Shown here: positions 21,395-33,622 of the stretch, piece by piece
How positions within the stretch are numbered: the first letter of the stretch is position 1
Layout of the letters: every line of letters begins with the position of its first letter
From: Caprella mutica
Lineage: Eukaryota > Arthropoda > Malacostraca > Amphipoda > Caprellidae
Assembly: GCA_947561585.1 (NCBI GenBank)
Contig: CANNZV010001848.1
Coordinates: 62,001 to 126,000, forward strand
Length of the DNA: 64,000 nt
Reading direction: 5' to 3'
Notes under the pieces: generated by a model
What the model saw: only the letters and a program-made list of their open reading frames with translations
The model's database searches: none
What the model was told of the DNA's origin: nothing
Program-made: the position numbers and the translations under genes

Positions 21395-23725
21395 GTAAGT
21401 ATACGGGACAAAATGCGAACGCCACGTGAGACTCACCGTGCGCGGACATTTAGCCGAACGGACAATTGGCCGAAATATTTTTATTCAATGTAAATCCAAT
21501 TTACGAACTGCAGCTTCCGTTTAATTTAATTATAAATTATTTTTATTTTCATGGAGTTAAAAGTTATTTTATAAAAAGGAAATTATATCTAATATGTACA
21601 TAATGTGTAGGTATTCACATTACGAACTGCAAGCATATATGCTCAACAATTTGAATTATTTCCTAATCATGGACTTCATCGCAAATATTAGGGGTGGAAA
21701 AAATCTTCTCTTCATACTTTAGAACTTGTTATCATTGGTTATAATATTATTTAAAGTTATTATTTTTATTATCATATTATAATTCTACGTGTTCCTTCCT
21801 TAATGAGTGAGTGAATGAATCCGTCCGTTACGCTTTCAGTAATTAGATATAAGCAAATTCGGTATGCATGATACCACAAACTAAACATCTTATTAATGTC
21901 TTTTATATTTTAAACCTCTTATTTTCATTGTATGCTTCAATTTGATTATATTTAGTAAAACGTGAGGCAATTGAAAGTGGGAGAAATGAAATGGGGGGAA
22001 GTGGATGTGGGGGAAGGAAAGGTGGGAGAAGAGATTGTGGGGATAGTAATTTTGAAGGTATGAAGATGGGGGAAGTAAAGATTGAAGTAGTATAGGTGGG
22101 GAATGTGAAGGTGGGGAAAGTGTAGATGGGGGAAGTAAAAATGGAGGAAGTGAATTTATGACAAGTGGAGATGGTGGAAGTGTATATGGTGAAGAGTAGA
22201 TGGTGGAAATGTTGATAGTGGAAGTGTAGATGGTGGAAATGTAGGTGGTGAAAATGTACTTGGAGGAAGTGAAGGCAGGGGAAAATAAGGTGGGGGAAGT
22301 GAAGGTGGGTGGAAAATTGGGATGGGGAAATGTAGGTGGAGAAAGTGAAGATGAGTGAAATGTAGGTGGGTGATATGTTGGTGGAGGAAGTGAAGGTGGG
22401 TAAAATATAAGTGGGAAAATGTTGGTGGAGGAAGTGAAGGTGGGTGAAATGTATGTGAGGGAAGTGAAGGTAGGGGAAGTGAAAGGGGGGGGGGTGGAAG
22501 AACTGTAGAGCTAAAATTCAAGTTGGTTTAAGAAAAAACGTTGTATGGTGATAATAAATATAATATAATAATATATAATATAATATATATATAATAAATA
22601 CGTTTAACAGACACTCTATCAATAGTACCTCATAAAGTTGGTGTAAACCAAATTAATGTCTCCAATAAATTATTTATAAGGGATAATCTATAAATACTAT
22701 TATATAATAAGCCGTGTCAGTCGGTCTGTCCGTCACAAAACGGGTTAAACAGACATTATATCAATATCACCTCTTAAAGTTGGTGTAAATCGAGTACGTG
22801 ATGTGACCAAGATAATTAAATACAAAGGATATTATTTTCAGAAGCATGTTACTAAACACATTTACTGTGTTTTATGTTTTCTGTCTAAATGGGAGTTTTT
22901 TTATAATCAGTTCTATCTAGACATTCTTGTCGATTCTCATCCCGTGGAATTTCCACAGGTCTTGCTAGTATTAAATAATATTACTATCCAATTTTTTTCA
23001 AAATGAAGATATTTCGGCCAAACGTCCATTCGGCCAAATGTCCGTCAGCCGAGACCCATAGGAGGTTCCACGTGTGGGTCACATTTCCTTGAGTAAACAA
23101 AGTTTTATTTTAGCTTTAGCACATTTATTACATATTCGTGTTTACGAATATCATTTAGCTACTTGTGAGCATATTAGTATTTAGACTAGTTAATGTGAAC
23201 CGTAAGTGGTCACCACCTGTGGGTCGGTCACATTTATATTATTTGAGTGTGATTAGCGTATTCTAACAATACTCTCATGGTATAATATTAAAATGTACAC
23301 TTCAAGATACATAAATCTTTTAGATTTTTGTGACATGAAATCTTAGTAACATGAATTATACTGTTAATGTAGTTCACTGTATCCGCTAGTTTGTCGTACT
23401 GCACACTTCATGATTTTTTAATGACCTGGCAGGGGGGGGGGGGTTGGGGTTGGCACGCCCCCCGATTTACATATATGTGATGTTATTTCTGAAATATTCT
23501 GCAAATAACCTAACCTATCGAAAAATAAAATGTGCTATATCTCGAAAACGTAAACCACATCAAATGGTATCTATGAAAAACGTCTTAAAATAGCTTCTTG
23601 AACCTACTGTTAGTGTCGAATTATCAAAAATCCTGAAAAAGATAGAAATATTTAAAAAAAAAACGTGACACAAGAGAAACCGCCAGTGAATCGCAAGTGA
23701 CGTTCGCATTTTCTTCCCGTATGTT
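21395..23725. mobile_element. Nested inverted-repeat elements (GGCCGAA family inside)
   Basis: Outer arms: 'tacgggacaaaatgcgaacg' at 21398 and 'cgttcgcattttcttcccgta' around 23702-23722. Inner arms: CGGACATTTAGCCGAACGGA plus 'caattggccgaaatat' near 21445-21480, and the complement 'atatttcggccaaacgtcc' plus 'attcggccaaatgtccg' near 23007-23048. The interior holds a purine-rich tract and AT-rich DNA. A short open frame near 22803-23006 has no recognised domain. No transposase found. Confidence 0.6.
21962..22505. repeat. Purine-rich (G/A) degenerate minisatellite
   Basis: Over 500 bases the plus strand is mostly G and A in units such as GGGGAAGTGAAGGTGGG, with a G9 run near 22487. Units average about 15-20 bp and are poorly conserved. 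The minus-strand frame reading LPPPTFSHLHF-type strings is an artefact of this composition. Confidence 0.85.
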
Positions 23726-24950
23726 ACTCTCAATTCTCCATTCGATAAATTGGGCTAGATCCACAAATTATACATTTTTAACTAGTTTTTGACCAATTTG
23801 AACTGTCTAGTTATTTACCGTTTTGTGTACTTTACAGTAAGTAGATAGGCACCGTTAGGTAGATAGGCACATGTTATCTATGTAATAAATGGTGGGCGTG
23901 ATAACTAACATCACATGTTGAAAAGATAGGGTATGATGTGCATTACCGTAAAGTTATATGTTATCGTACAGTTGTATGTTCTAATAAATGAAAGCGTGCA
24001 CATATGTTTAACCAGGTTCTAGGAACATTCGGTCTTTGAGCTTCCGGTCTCATTAGATTTTATAATGATTTTTTAAAGAACTAGATTACGTGCACTCGGT
24101 AGAGCGTATACCTTCGCCGTCACTATTACCCGTTATCTCCTAAAATCTGATAAACTGGTACCTGAATAATGACCAATCGTCCCACCAAGTTTCATGCAAT
24201 ATGGTTCAATACTTTTTGAGTTATAAATGACTATGACCTTGACCTATGACCGGATCGCTCCCAAAATTCTACCAGATGGTACCTGGATATTGACCAATCG
24301 TCCCATCAAATTTCAGACAATTTGGTTGAATATATTTTGAGTTATTGAGTTACAAATGGCTTTGATCTTGATCTTTGACCTGATCGATCGCTCCCAAAAT
24401 CTAACAAAATGGTACCTGAATAATGACCAATCGTCCCACCAAGTTTCATGCAATATGGTTCAATACTTTTTGAGTTATAAATGACCATGTCCTTGACCTT
24501 TGACTGGGTCTCTCTCAAATTCTACCAGAAGGTCACTTGACATTGACCAATCGCTTCACCAAATTTCAGGAAATTTTGTTGACTACTTTTTCAGTTAAGC
24601 GAATAACAAGATGATAATTTAATATATAAATAAATAAATTCCGGTTAAAACATTACCATCCGCAAATTTGTGAAAGGAAAATAATAGAAAAGCTGAAATT
24701 ATAAATACTAAAATGTGTAGTGTATTTATTAAAAGCGAATAACAGCTGTAAAATGATACAATAACGTTAGTAATTTTGACATGTTTTAACATTTTTTTAA
24801 CATGAGATTTGAGCGGAAAATTTGATCTCGGGATTTTTGGTCCGAGGTATAAATAGGGGTGTGAAGGGAGGGGGCCTTCCCCACCGCCAGGACATTAAAA
24901 AATCATGGAGTGTGCAGTACCACAAAATACCTACATATCGGCCACTTATG
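23383..24950. mobile_element. Inverted-repeat element with TGCACACTTCATGATT arms
   Basis: The left arm at 23395-23435 has GTACTGCACACTTCATGATT and 'ttttaatgacctggca' with a G-run. The right arm at 24880-24935 is the complement (gccaggacattaaaaaatca, tggagtgtgcagtac). A third, direct copy of the left arm is at 25083-25135. The interior includes the ~120-bp tandem units at 24137-24600. No ORF. Confidence 0.6.
24137..24605. repeat. ~120-bp tandem repeat, four diverged units
   Basis: Each unit contains 'aatctnacaaantggtacctg', 'tgaccaatcgtcccacca', 'tttcatgcaatatggttcaa' and 'tgagttataaatgac' followed by 'tgaccttgaccttt'. Just upstream (24085-24110), 'cactcggtagagcgtatacc' looks a little like a tRNA A-box region, but no B box was found. 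Confidence 0.75.
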
Positions 24951-25139
24951 TCGAGAGTTTAGAAATAGTCTTCATTTATATATAAATACATGAAAAATAA
25001 TTTGAAAAACTCAACAAAGATGACGAGAAATGAATGAAGATTACTTTGAAACTATCGACATAAATGGCCGTATGTAGTTTGTTGTATCCGCTAGTTTGTT
25101 GTACTGCACACTTCATCATTGTTTAATAATATGGCATTG

Positions 25140-25518
25140 GGTTTCGAGAGGTGGCTCAATCAAATCATCAGGATTCGATTTCATAATAAATAAAATGAAG
25201 ACATTAACGCTATACCGCTCTGCCAGCCGTGCTTGAGTCCGTAGGCTGAGAAATCGAATTCCGGCTACCGTTTTAACGGGCTCTTTAACCAAACGTTCAA
25301 GGAAAATATCTCTAAATTATTACACCAAATACATTATTTGAAATAGGACATTTACATCCTTATAGGGCATAGAAGGTTAAAATATAAATAGAGCATTTTT
25401 TAGAAAATATAACGTATTCTATCAAAAATACATAATTTTATGTGATAACATTTTTAAATAACTTAATTAAACAATTTAATTCTTTTTCTAGTTGAATGTT
25501 TTCAAAGCTAATATTATT
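25140..25518. other. Spacer / possible promoter of the mucin-like gene
   Basis: AT-rich sequence upstream of the signal-peptide exon. No convincing core promoter element was identified, and the 5' untranslated region cannot be delimited. Confidence 0.35.
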
Positions 25519-28500
25519 ATGCAAGCTAAGTTATTCTTTTTGGTCTTTTTATTGAATTGGAAATGGAGAACAGCCACTGGGTCAGGTGAGTGTAGCTGGA
25601 GTGACGTCAAAGGTGATAGGTAAGGCTGGAGTGACGTCACAGGTGATATGTGACGTCAGAGGAGATATAGGTTAGGCTACAGTGATGTCAAAGATGATAA
25701 GTAAGGCTAGAGTGATGTCACAGTTGATAGGTACGGCTACAGTGACTTCAGATTTGATAGGTAGGGTTGGAGTGACATCTGAGGTGATAAGTTTCTGCTG
25801 TTGAAATGAAATGAATATGTATACATTATTCTTACAATAAAATTTGTTTGTTTGTTTGTTTTGTTTGTTGTTGCTTAGTCCCCGCGAAACCCTGCAACAG
25901 CCCATTGGCCGCCCAGAACGCCTGAAGGTGCACCGCACTATCACGGTTTTTGGTGGAGTGCAGGGTATCTGGTGTGTCCCGGAAATGACCGGGTCACAGG
26001 AAAGCCACATCTCACATGTAGCGGTCTGTTAGAGTCAGCTGCTCTCGCATGTCGCGAAGTCCCGTATTCTGGTGTATCACACGAAGCGAAGTAAGAGGCC
26101 GGCAAACCTCCATTAAATGCCTCGCATGGTCTAGAGCCGCGCCACATCTCGGACAGTAATCCAAGGCATTGCCTTCTATCCTCTGCTCGTAGCTCTAGAG
26201 ACCATGGAGATGCGCACAACGCAATTCTAGGAGTCACTTTCGATCCAAAACTCACATACTCACAACACATACAAAACACTACACAAAAAGCCAAACACAC
26301 ACTCAAAATTATTAAAGCACTAACATCTACACACAGGGGCAAATCCAAAGAAACACTACTACACACATACAAAAAATCACACGCCCTATATTAGAATACA
26401 GCAACACAGTTTGGTCCCCCATAACATCAAACACAAACATTAACAAACTACAGACAATACAAAACACTGTATTCAGGACTTCTGCTGGCTGTACACAAGA
26501 CACCAACATACAACATCTACACGACGAAACACAAACACTACCACTCACAGAACACCTCAAACTACATGCATCTCAATATAGACAAAAGACACTAGATCCA
26601 GAAAACCCCCTCCAGCACCTAACCCAACTACCCACAACCCAGAGACACAAGAAACAAACCAAACATGACAACAACAACAACAACTACACAATAAACATAG
26701 ACACCACCCCAGAAACGACAACCTCAGATACCATCAAACAAAACATGAAAACCATCAATACACAAATAGTAAGCTCATATCTCACATCAAAAACCCAAAA
26801 CAAAATACTACAAGACCAAGCACCTGAAATAAACACAAATGAAACCACACTTCCCAGACACACACGCAGACAACTTGCACAACTCAGAAAAAATAAATCC
26901 CCACTACTACACAGCTACCTGCACAAAATATCACCTGACTCACACATCACCAAACTGTCCACTCTGCAAAACACACACACACGACACCATACACCTCTTT
27001 AACTGCCCCAATCTCCCAACCTCTCTCACTCCATTGGAGCTCCTGGGATTGTAGGTGGGAGGAGAAACCCCAAAAACCACACCACACACAAATATGCAAA
27101 ACCTCGTACCTCCACCTTGGCCCTGGGCTTAGTTGCCCGCAGCATCGCTGAGGTGGGCGGTACCCCTCCCTACTGGCGGGGTGGCTCGTCGCGGGTTGAC
27201 AGACCGTGAGAGCAGTGAGAACGGACCCCACTCCCAGTGTCGGGAGTGGGGAGGGGTCGACATCATCATCATGCGCACAACGCAACATTGACAGGCTGAT
27301 CTTTTTACGCCCGCAGAAGGCCTCCTCCGAAAAGTGGACAGCCGGCGGTAAGCAACCGAGCACAGAGCTTGCACCCTTCCGCAATGACCGTGGGCATTGA
27401 GTATGGACAGCAGGTGGACAGCGTATCTGTCTTGCAGTAGGCAGAGGATCACTTAGGTGGTGGCACGAGTGGTCTGGTTGGCTTGCTTCAGTAAAAAACT
27501 GAGCTCCTTTGAAACCCAGATTGGAAGCGGCAGAGACCACTCCGGTTTCAACGTGTAAATTGGATACTCGAGTAGATCTGGTGTAATCTGTTGATATTCA
27601 GAGGGTAGTGTTCTGTGTACGCTGGAGAGAGTCGATGTGGACTTGTAGTCTTGTACCAGATTGGATGACAAGGTAGGACTTCCGTAGTTTATGACTGGTC
27701 AAATGAATTGCTTGTATAAGATCGTGATAAATTATTTGACTAGCCGTGTGTTGTGCAGTGAAGGCTCGAAGGGTATCTAGACGTGACTTCGCCCTGAGGT
27801 TGACGTTTTTGGTGTGGTGATCAAAGGTGAAGCCCCTCTCGAAGGTTAATCCAAGAATTCTTGGTGTGTTGGCGAGTGGAACTGGGCTGCCGTTCAAGGT
27901 GATCTGTGGTTGTTCATTGCACTCTCTGTTGTAGGGGGTTATTAGTGTCATGGAGGATTTGAATGGCGCTACCGTCCTCCTGTTGGCTGGTGGATGTATT
28001 GCTGTATTTATTGCGCTGCTTCATGTAAGTTTGGGTGCTGCAAGAAAATGGTGACGGCGTCAGCATATGAGCAGATCCTGACGTGTGAGTTCATAGGAGT
28101 CGGCATGTCTTGCATGAGCAGGTTGAAGAGTGATGGAGACAGAACGGAGCCCTGGTTGGTGAAGGGTCTACGCTGGTGAAGGGTCTATATCTAGAGATTT
28201 TATTGTTAAAGGAGGTCTGGGTGTGACGGCCGGATTAAAAGTTAACCAGCCACTTCTTTTGGTGGTTGCTCAAGGAGGTGTTGCAGATTTTCTTAATAAA
28301 GGTGTGTCTCGGTTCGGTGTCAAACATTTTGCAAACGTCAACAACTGCCAGTAGAATGCGGGGTGCTGGCTTGCGAGATTTGAGACCCACGTGTACAAGC
28401 TGCGTTATATTGGTGAGTAAAGTGTTGGTGGAGTGAACCTCCCTGAAACATGTTGGGATGGGTCTAGCGGGATGTAATGGATACCCTGCAGCACCGTTCC

Positions 28501-31500
28501 ATTAATGTTGATGGGCAGCATAATAGAGAGATGGGTTTGTTGAAAACAAGCTCATTTGGGAGTCTTGTTTGGCTTGATTATAGGAATTTATATTTTTTTG
28601 TTTTGGGGGGATGGTACTGTTGGTGATTGAGCGGTTGAAAATGTCTGTCAAGAAGCGGATGGCCTGGAGATCGAGGTGTTTTAGATACTTGTTAGAGTTG
28701 CTTTCGGGACCGATCGCTGAGGAGTTTTTAAATTTTTTTATTGCGTCTGTTTTCATGGCTGTTGTGAATGACGGTGGTGTTTTACAGTCTAGTTTCAGTT
28801 AGTGGAGACTCCTCTATATATGAGGAGTCTGGTGCGGTAGATGGCTGGTGAGTGCGTAGTGGGTATTAAGGATATTTGGTTGCTTGATACTGGTTGGGAT
28901 GTTTGGGTTGTTGGGAGTGACCATTGTCAAATGGATATCGGCATGACTAGTGTTCCTGTTATGGATGTACCTGACTTAATGCCAAAGTTTTACGGGAGAG
29001 GTGCGGTTGTCGACATTTTCCAATATATCCTGACAGGGTGCAGATTGCTTCCCTTGTATTGCTAATATTATATTCTGGTTTAATTATTGGATTTGGTCAG
29101 CTGTTTGCTGTTTTTGAGTTGATTTCGAAGCTAGAGTGGTAGGTATGGGCTGGTTCTCTAGGATAAAGGATTTTAACTGAATAGAAATAACTATTGGTAC
29201 ATGGTCAGAGGATAGATCCTGAATTTTGTTCATTGCGCATTGAATGCCATAAGTGGAGAGCAAAAGGTGATATCTGGAGAGGTTGGCTGTTGGGTGATGT
29301 TGTATGGCTTTCTGGTTTGAATGGTAGGGTTGTTAATGATGATAAGGTTTTCCAGTTGGCTCTGTAGTGAGATGGCTCTTGGATCTGTGTTCTGAGCGTT
29401 AAGCCAGAGTGCATCTTGACCGTTGAAGTTGCCGAGAACCTGACAGTCATCCACTCCGTTGAGAGGACCAAGCTGAGGGGTGTCCCCTTAGGCCATGAGA
29501 TTTGCAGGTTGGGGAAAGAATGAGGGTCTTTCGATGGTCATTGGACCACACACTGCCACCACAGGTAGGCTCCGCAGTTGGACAGTGACAGGTAAGGCTA
29601 GAGTGACGTCAGAGATGATAAGTAAGACTGGGGTGACGTCAGAGGTGATAAGTAAGGCTGGCGTGACGTCAGAGGTGATAGATAAAGCTACAGTGACGTC
29701 ATAGGTGATAGGTAAAGCTAGAATTATTTTCAAAATTTCAAACATGTTAGAATAAGATGAAACACGTTAAAACGTGAAGAATTGAATGTGTACTTTTCTC
29801 TCCCACAGCTACAGGAGACTTGGACAGACTAACCGCTGTCAAAGATTCTCTCCAACACTCCCAAACCTCTGTGAATGGTTTGCTGGGACTATTTGACTAC
29901 GTGGAGAATGGTGCTGGTAATGCAACGGAGAGTACAATGGAGAGTGAGAGTGCAACGGAGACAACGTACTTTACTCTAACAACTATTGGGGAAACACCAA
30001 CCACCAGTACCACAGTCTTCGATACAACCACAGAACCTATAAACACAGACTCAACAATATCTGATGCCACTACAGAAACCCCAACCTCCGATACAACCAC
30101 AAAAGAGATAACCACAGAAGCTTCAACCACGGAAGCTTCAACTACAGAAGATTCTACCACAGAAGCTTCAACTACAGAAGATTCGACCACGGAAGCTTCA
30201 ACTACAGAAGAATCAACCACGGAAGCTTCAACCACAGAAGAATCAACCACAGAAGCTTCAACTACAGAAGAATCAACCACAGAAGCTTCAACCACGGAAG
30301 CCTCAACCACAGAAGCTTCAACTACAGAAGATTCAACCACGGAAGCTTCAACTACAGAAGATTCAACCACGGAAGCTTCAACTACAGAAGATTCAACCAC
30401 GGAAGCTTCAACTACAGAAGATTCAACCACGGAAGCTTCAACTACAGAAGAATCAACCACAGAAGCTTCAACTACAGAAGATTCAACCACGGAAGCTTCA
30501 ACTACAGAAGATTCAAACACGGAAGCTTCAACTACAGAAGATTCAACCACGGAAGCTTCAACTACAGAAGATTCAACCACGGAAGCTTCAACTACAGAAG
30601 AATCAACCACAGAAGCTTCAACCACAGAAGCCTCAACCACAGGAGCTTTAACAACAGAAGCTTCAACTACAAAAGCTCCAACCACAAAAGCTTCAACCAC
30701 AGAAGCCTCAACCACAAAAGCTCCAACCACAAAAGCTTCAACCACAGAAGCCTCAACCACAGAAGCCTCAACCACAAAAGCCTCAACCACAGAAGCTTCA
30801 ACCACAGAAGTTTCAACCACAAAAGCCTCAACCACAAAAGCTTCGACCACAGAAGAATCAACCACAGTAGCCTCAACCACAAAAGCTTCAACCACAGAAG
30901 TTTCAACCACAAGAGCCTCAACCACAAAAGCCTCAACCACGAAAGCCTCAACCACAGAATCCTCACCCACAGATGAAGCTGTTCGCCAAAATTCACTAAC
31001 TTTCGCTTTAGAAAAATACAAAAGAGTCAAAAGAAACGCCATGAAAAACCTAGATGAAACATTCGATTCAGAAGAAAATTTTGACAAAACCGGCGAATTA
31101 CAAGAAAACGTAGAAGAAAACTTAGACGATACGTTCGATTCAGAGCAAATTCTAGAAGAAACCTACGAATCAGAGCAAAACTTAGACGAGACCTACGAAT
31201 TAGAACAAAACTTAGATGAAACCTACGAATCAGAAGAAAACTTAGACGAAACCTACGAATCAGAACAAAACTTAGACGAAACCTACGAATCAGAAGAAAA
31301 CTTAGACGAAACCTACGAATCAGAACAAAACTTAGACGAAACCTACGAATCAGAACAAAACTTAGACGAAACCTACGAATCAGAAGAAAACTTAGACGAA
31401 ACTTTCGAAGAGTTGAATCCAGAATGGCTCGAAGTAGCTTATGATCATGGAGATTCTTTCAAGGTGGACAATGAAACTTGGGATAAGAATACCACTTGGG

Positions 31501-33622
31501 ATGAGGAGGTGGAAAAAACATTGATAACTATGACCACTTTGACTAATGAGGTAAGTTGTATATTTAACTTAAATTTAAAGAGATAGATAGATATCGCCAA
31601 GGTATATTAAGTTATTAATGTATCTTGGATATCGCATAGGATTGAAAATGTAGAATATTTGACCTGTGAAATTAATGAAATTTTCTAATGAGTATGCTAT
31701 TTTTTGCTTCAATCTCAAGAAAGCATTTAGTGTAACAGTAAGGTTCTCGGAAAATTGATGTTTACATTTATCAGTCAGATAATATTTTAGGTCAGATTGG
31801 TTCAAGTACCACTTTCAGAGTACTGTGGTTGTCATCCTATGAACTTTTTTTCTCTTTTACAGATAAAGAACGGGTCTGCAGATTACGAGCATGCAGAAAG
31901 TCTTGAAAATGCGTCTACCTACTTAGACGACCTCGTGAGGATCGGTTACGAAGACCCAAGTCTGGTACAAAACATCGAGAACCTGACTGACATCTCTTCG
32001 ACTCTTCTCAGCAACGTCAATGAAACCATATCTGTTATTGACGTGCAGATCGAGGATGCACAGGTACTTGAACACCGTGAACGGTAATTTGACCCCCCTT
32101 GTAATTCGATCCTCGGTAATTTGACCCCCTTATAATTTCACACTTTGATAATTTGATCCTCGGAATATGAACCCCGGAAGCAGTTCATAGCAAGAGATTC
32201 CATACCATAATTATCCATAAAAAGATTAAAATTTATTATCATAGTAAAAACCTAATATCAAACGATGATAATTTCCAGTAAGAATTTCTTCTTCTTTAAT
32301 CTCTATCATCTTTTTCATAAAATTCAATCTTTACCAAATCTATCAAGTCTGAGGATTCTTTACTTTGTTTTGCAGTATGGAGTCACCCTGACGATCGTGC
32401 TGAGTGTTCTGGTGAGTGTAGTGGTAGTAGGTCTCCTCATTGGGGCGGTTCTCTACTTCACCAGACCATGGTCCAAGAGCTGCAGACTACCTACCCCTTT
32501 CAACAAAATAGTAAAGTGAGAGTTATGGTGTGAAGCGGTTTTAAACTGTTCAGACATGTTTAGGTTAGCTTAAATATGTTGAGGACTCGTATAAACAGGT
32601 TGTTTTTAACAAGTTGACAACATGTTTAAAAACGTTGGAACTATGTTTAAACACGATGAGATTTTTTTTAATACAGTGAGAACTTGTTTGAAGACGTCGA
32701 GCTTGCTTTTAACACGTTGATAATTTGTTTGAAAACGTTGGAACTTTGTTTAAACAAGTTGATAACTTGGTAAAGCACGTTGAAGACTTGTTTAAACATG
32801 TTGAGGATTTGTTTAAACACGTTGGAATATTGTTTGAAAACGTAGGAACTTTGTTTAAACAAGTTTAGAACTTGTTAGAACACGTCGATCTTTTGCTAAA
32901 AAGTTGAAAACCTTTGGTTTGAACATGTTGGAACTTGGTTTGAACATGTTGGAACTTGGTTTGAACATGTTGGAACTTTGTTTGAACATATTGTGTGAAT
33001 AAAAATTACATCGTTGATTGTTTCTACGTTAATACTGATATGATTTATTTTTTCGTTCAAAATTGAAATCCTAATCATGACAAGTAAAAGCTCATTTTTC
33101 AACAGGAAAAACGATATGGATTTAATAAACGATCGATATGGAGACCAACCAGGAAAAGAACTCTCACCGAAAGGTTACATGACATACGACAGTAAAGAAT
33201 TCATCAGTTCGACCAGCACACCGAAACAGAGTCTGAAGAACGGGGAGAACAAACCCATTGCTCTGAACTCTATCAAGTACAACGGGGGAGATGACTTCTT
33301 AGGGGACACACCTTATGGAAACCAAGGGGCCGTTATGGAGCTGCAACAGGCTAGGCCTGATAAGAAGAATGGCGATGCATATAGGCACTCTTCTAAAGCC
33401 AAAAGTCAGACGATCCGGAGGAGCGACTCGCTAAGAATGAATCAGTTTTTGGAAGATGATCCGGATTCGGGACAAGTCAGGATTACGATGAATGGAAGGG
33501 ATTTAGTTAACAGGAGAGAAAAGGACTTCAACTTCGTAAATGATTATGATAAGTTTGTTATAAGAGAGAAAGTTCCACCTAGGAATTATGGTAGTGAAGT
33601 TTTGGATGGGGATGATTGTTAG
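25519..33622 (+). CDS. Mucin-like type I membrane protein (five exons)
   Basis: Exons 25519-25585, 29809-31550, 31863-32063, 32376-32515 and 33106-33622. All junctions are GT-AG with matching phases (1, 0, 0, 2), giving 888 residues. Layout: a signal peptide starting MQAKLFFLVFLLNW (cleavage near residue 22); a Thr/Ser-rich domain of TTEAS, TTEDS and TTKAS repeats (about 120-410), likely O-glycosylated; a dibasic RVKR near residue 426; an acidic region of ETYESEQNLD/ETYESEENLD repeats (about 460-560); a membrane-near segment with N-glycosylation sequons; a helix around LTIVLSVLVSVVVVGLLIGA (about 674-693); and a ~190-residue polar tail ending VLDGDDC. I do not recognise the family. A surface mucin or adhesion/receptor role is inferred from the layout only. 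The ATG is the first in frame and starts the signal sequence. Confidence 0.85.
25588..25800 (+). repeat. ~30-bp TGACGTCA minisatellite, left part
   Basis: Starts immediately after the exon-1 donor (25585/25586). Units read like 'gatagGTAAGGCTAGAGTGACGTCA': each has a near or exact TGACGTCA (CRE/ATF palindrome) and many have a GTAAGG donor-like motif. The 3' units are diverged (tgatgtca, tgacttca). The array resumes at 29580, so it was split by the retrotransposon insertion. Confidence 0.85.
25843..29570 (-). mobile_element. 5'-truncated Jockey-like non-LTR retrotransposon (outer)
   Basis: Read on the minus strand from about 29570: endonuclease remnants (LGNFNGQDALW, around 29400), a reverse-transcriptase N-part (IKKFKNSSAIGPES...YLKHL, around 28740), a later RT block (ILGLTFERGFTFDHHTKNV, around 27850), a C-terminal zinc-like YCPRCGAALDHARHLMEVC (26190-26120), a 3' UTR, and a (CAAA)n tail at 25843-25880. 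Frames are interrupted by stops and shifts, so it is dead. It sits in intron 1 of the mucin-like gene, antisense to it, and contains a second element at 26225-27270. Confidence 0.85.
26225..27270 (+). mobile_element. 5'-truncated non-LTR retrotransposon (inner) with 15-bp TSD
   Basis: The flanks are identical: ATGCGCACAACGCAA at 26210-26224 and 27271-27285. The element starts inside an RT segment (ILGVTFDPKLTYSQHIQ), continues through LPRHTRRQLAQLRKNKSPLL and the C-terminal CPLCKTHTHDTIHLFNCP, and has a GC-richer 3' UTR ending in a short (ATC)n tail at 27260-27270. The sequence is CA-rich on the plus strand. At least one stop near 26392 and a frame shift near 26940 kill it. It lies opposite in direction to the outer element and interrupts that element's C-terminal coding part. 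Confidence 0.9.
29578..29725 (+). repeat. ~30-bp TGACGTCA minisatellite, right part
   Basis: About five units such as GGTAAGGCTAGAGTGACGTC followed by 'agagatgataa'. Four carry an exact TGACGTCA. It continues the array at 25588, separated from it by the retrotransposon nest, and ends about 85 bp before the acceptor of exon 2 of the mucin-like gene. Confidence 0.87.
30100..30970 (+). repeat. Coding 15-bp repeat of the mucin domain
   Basis: About 58 codon blocks of the type GAAGCTTCAACCACA/GAAGATTCAACTACA encoding TTEAS, TTEDS and TTEES, changing after about 30660 to TTKAS and TTKAP. The frame is kept throughout. The complementary strand is also open (VVEASVV-type strings), which is only a shadow. 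Confidence 0.9.
31130..31410 (+). repeat. Coding 30-bp repeat, ETYESEQNLD
   Basis: About nine tandem copies of a 10-residue unit (ETYESEQNLD / ETYESEENLD), in frame within exon 2 of the mucin-like gene. Strongly acidic; the nucleotide copies are nearly identical. Confidence 0.9.
32530..32990. repeat. ~24-bp degenerate repeat in the last mucin-gene intron
   Basis: Around 18 units built on 'ttgtttaaacacgttggaac' with variation in each copy; the last three (32915-32985) are closest to each other (gttggaacttggtttgaaca). It lies between the membrane exon and the tail exon. Confidence 0.75.

Noticed and set aside
24085..24125. tRNA gene or SINE head
   Set aside because: Only an A-box-like stretch; no B box, no cloverleaf and no clear tail could be found.
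29897..31087. 396-codon minus-strand frame opposite the mucin domain
   Set aside because: A shadow caused by the 15-bp codon repeat; the plus strand has matching exons, a signal peptide and a membrane helix.
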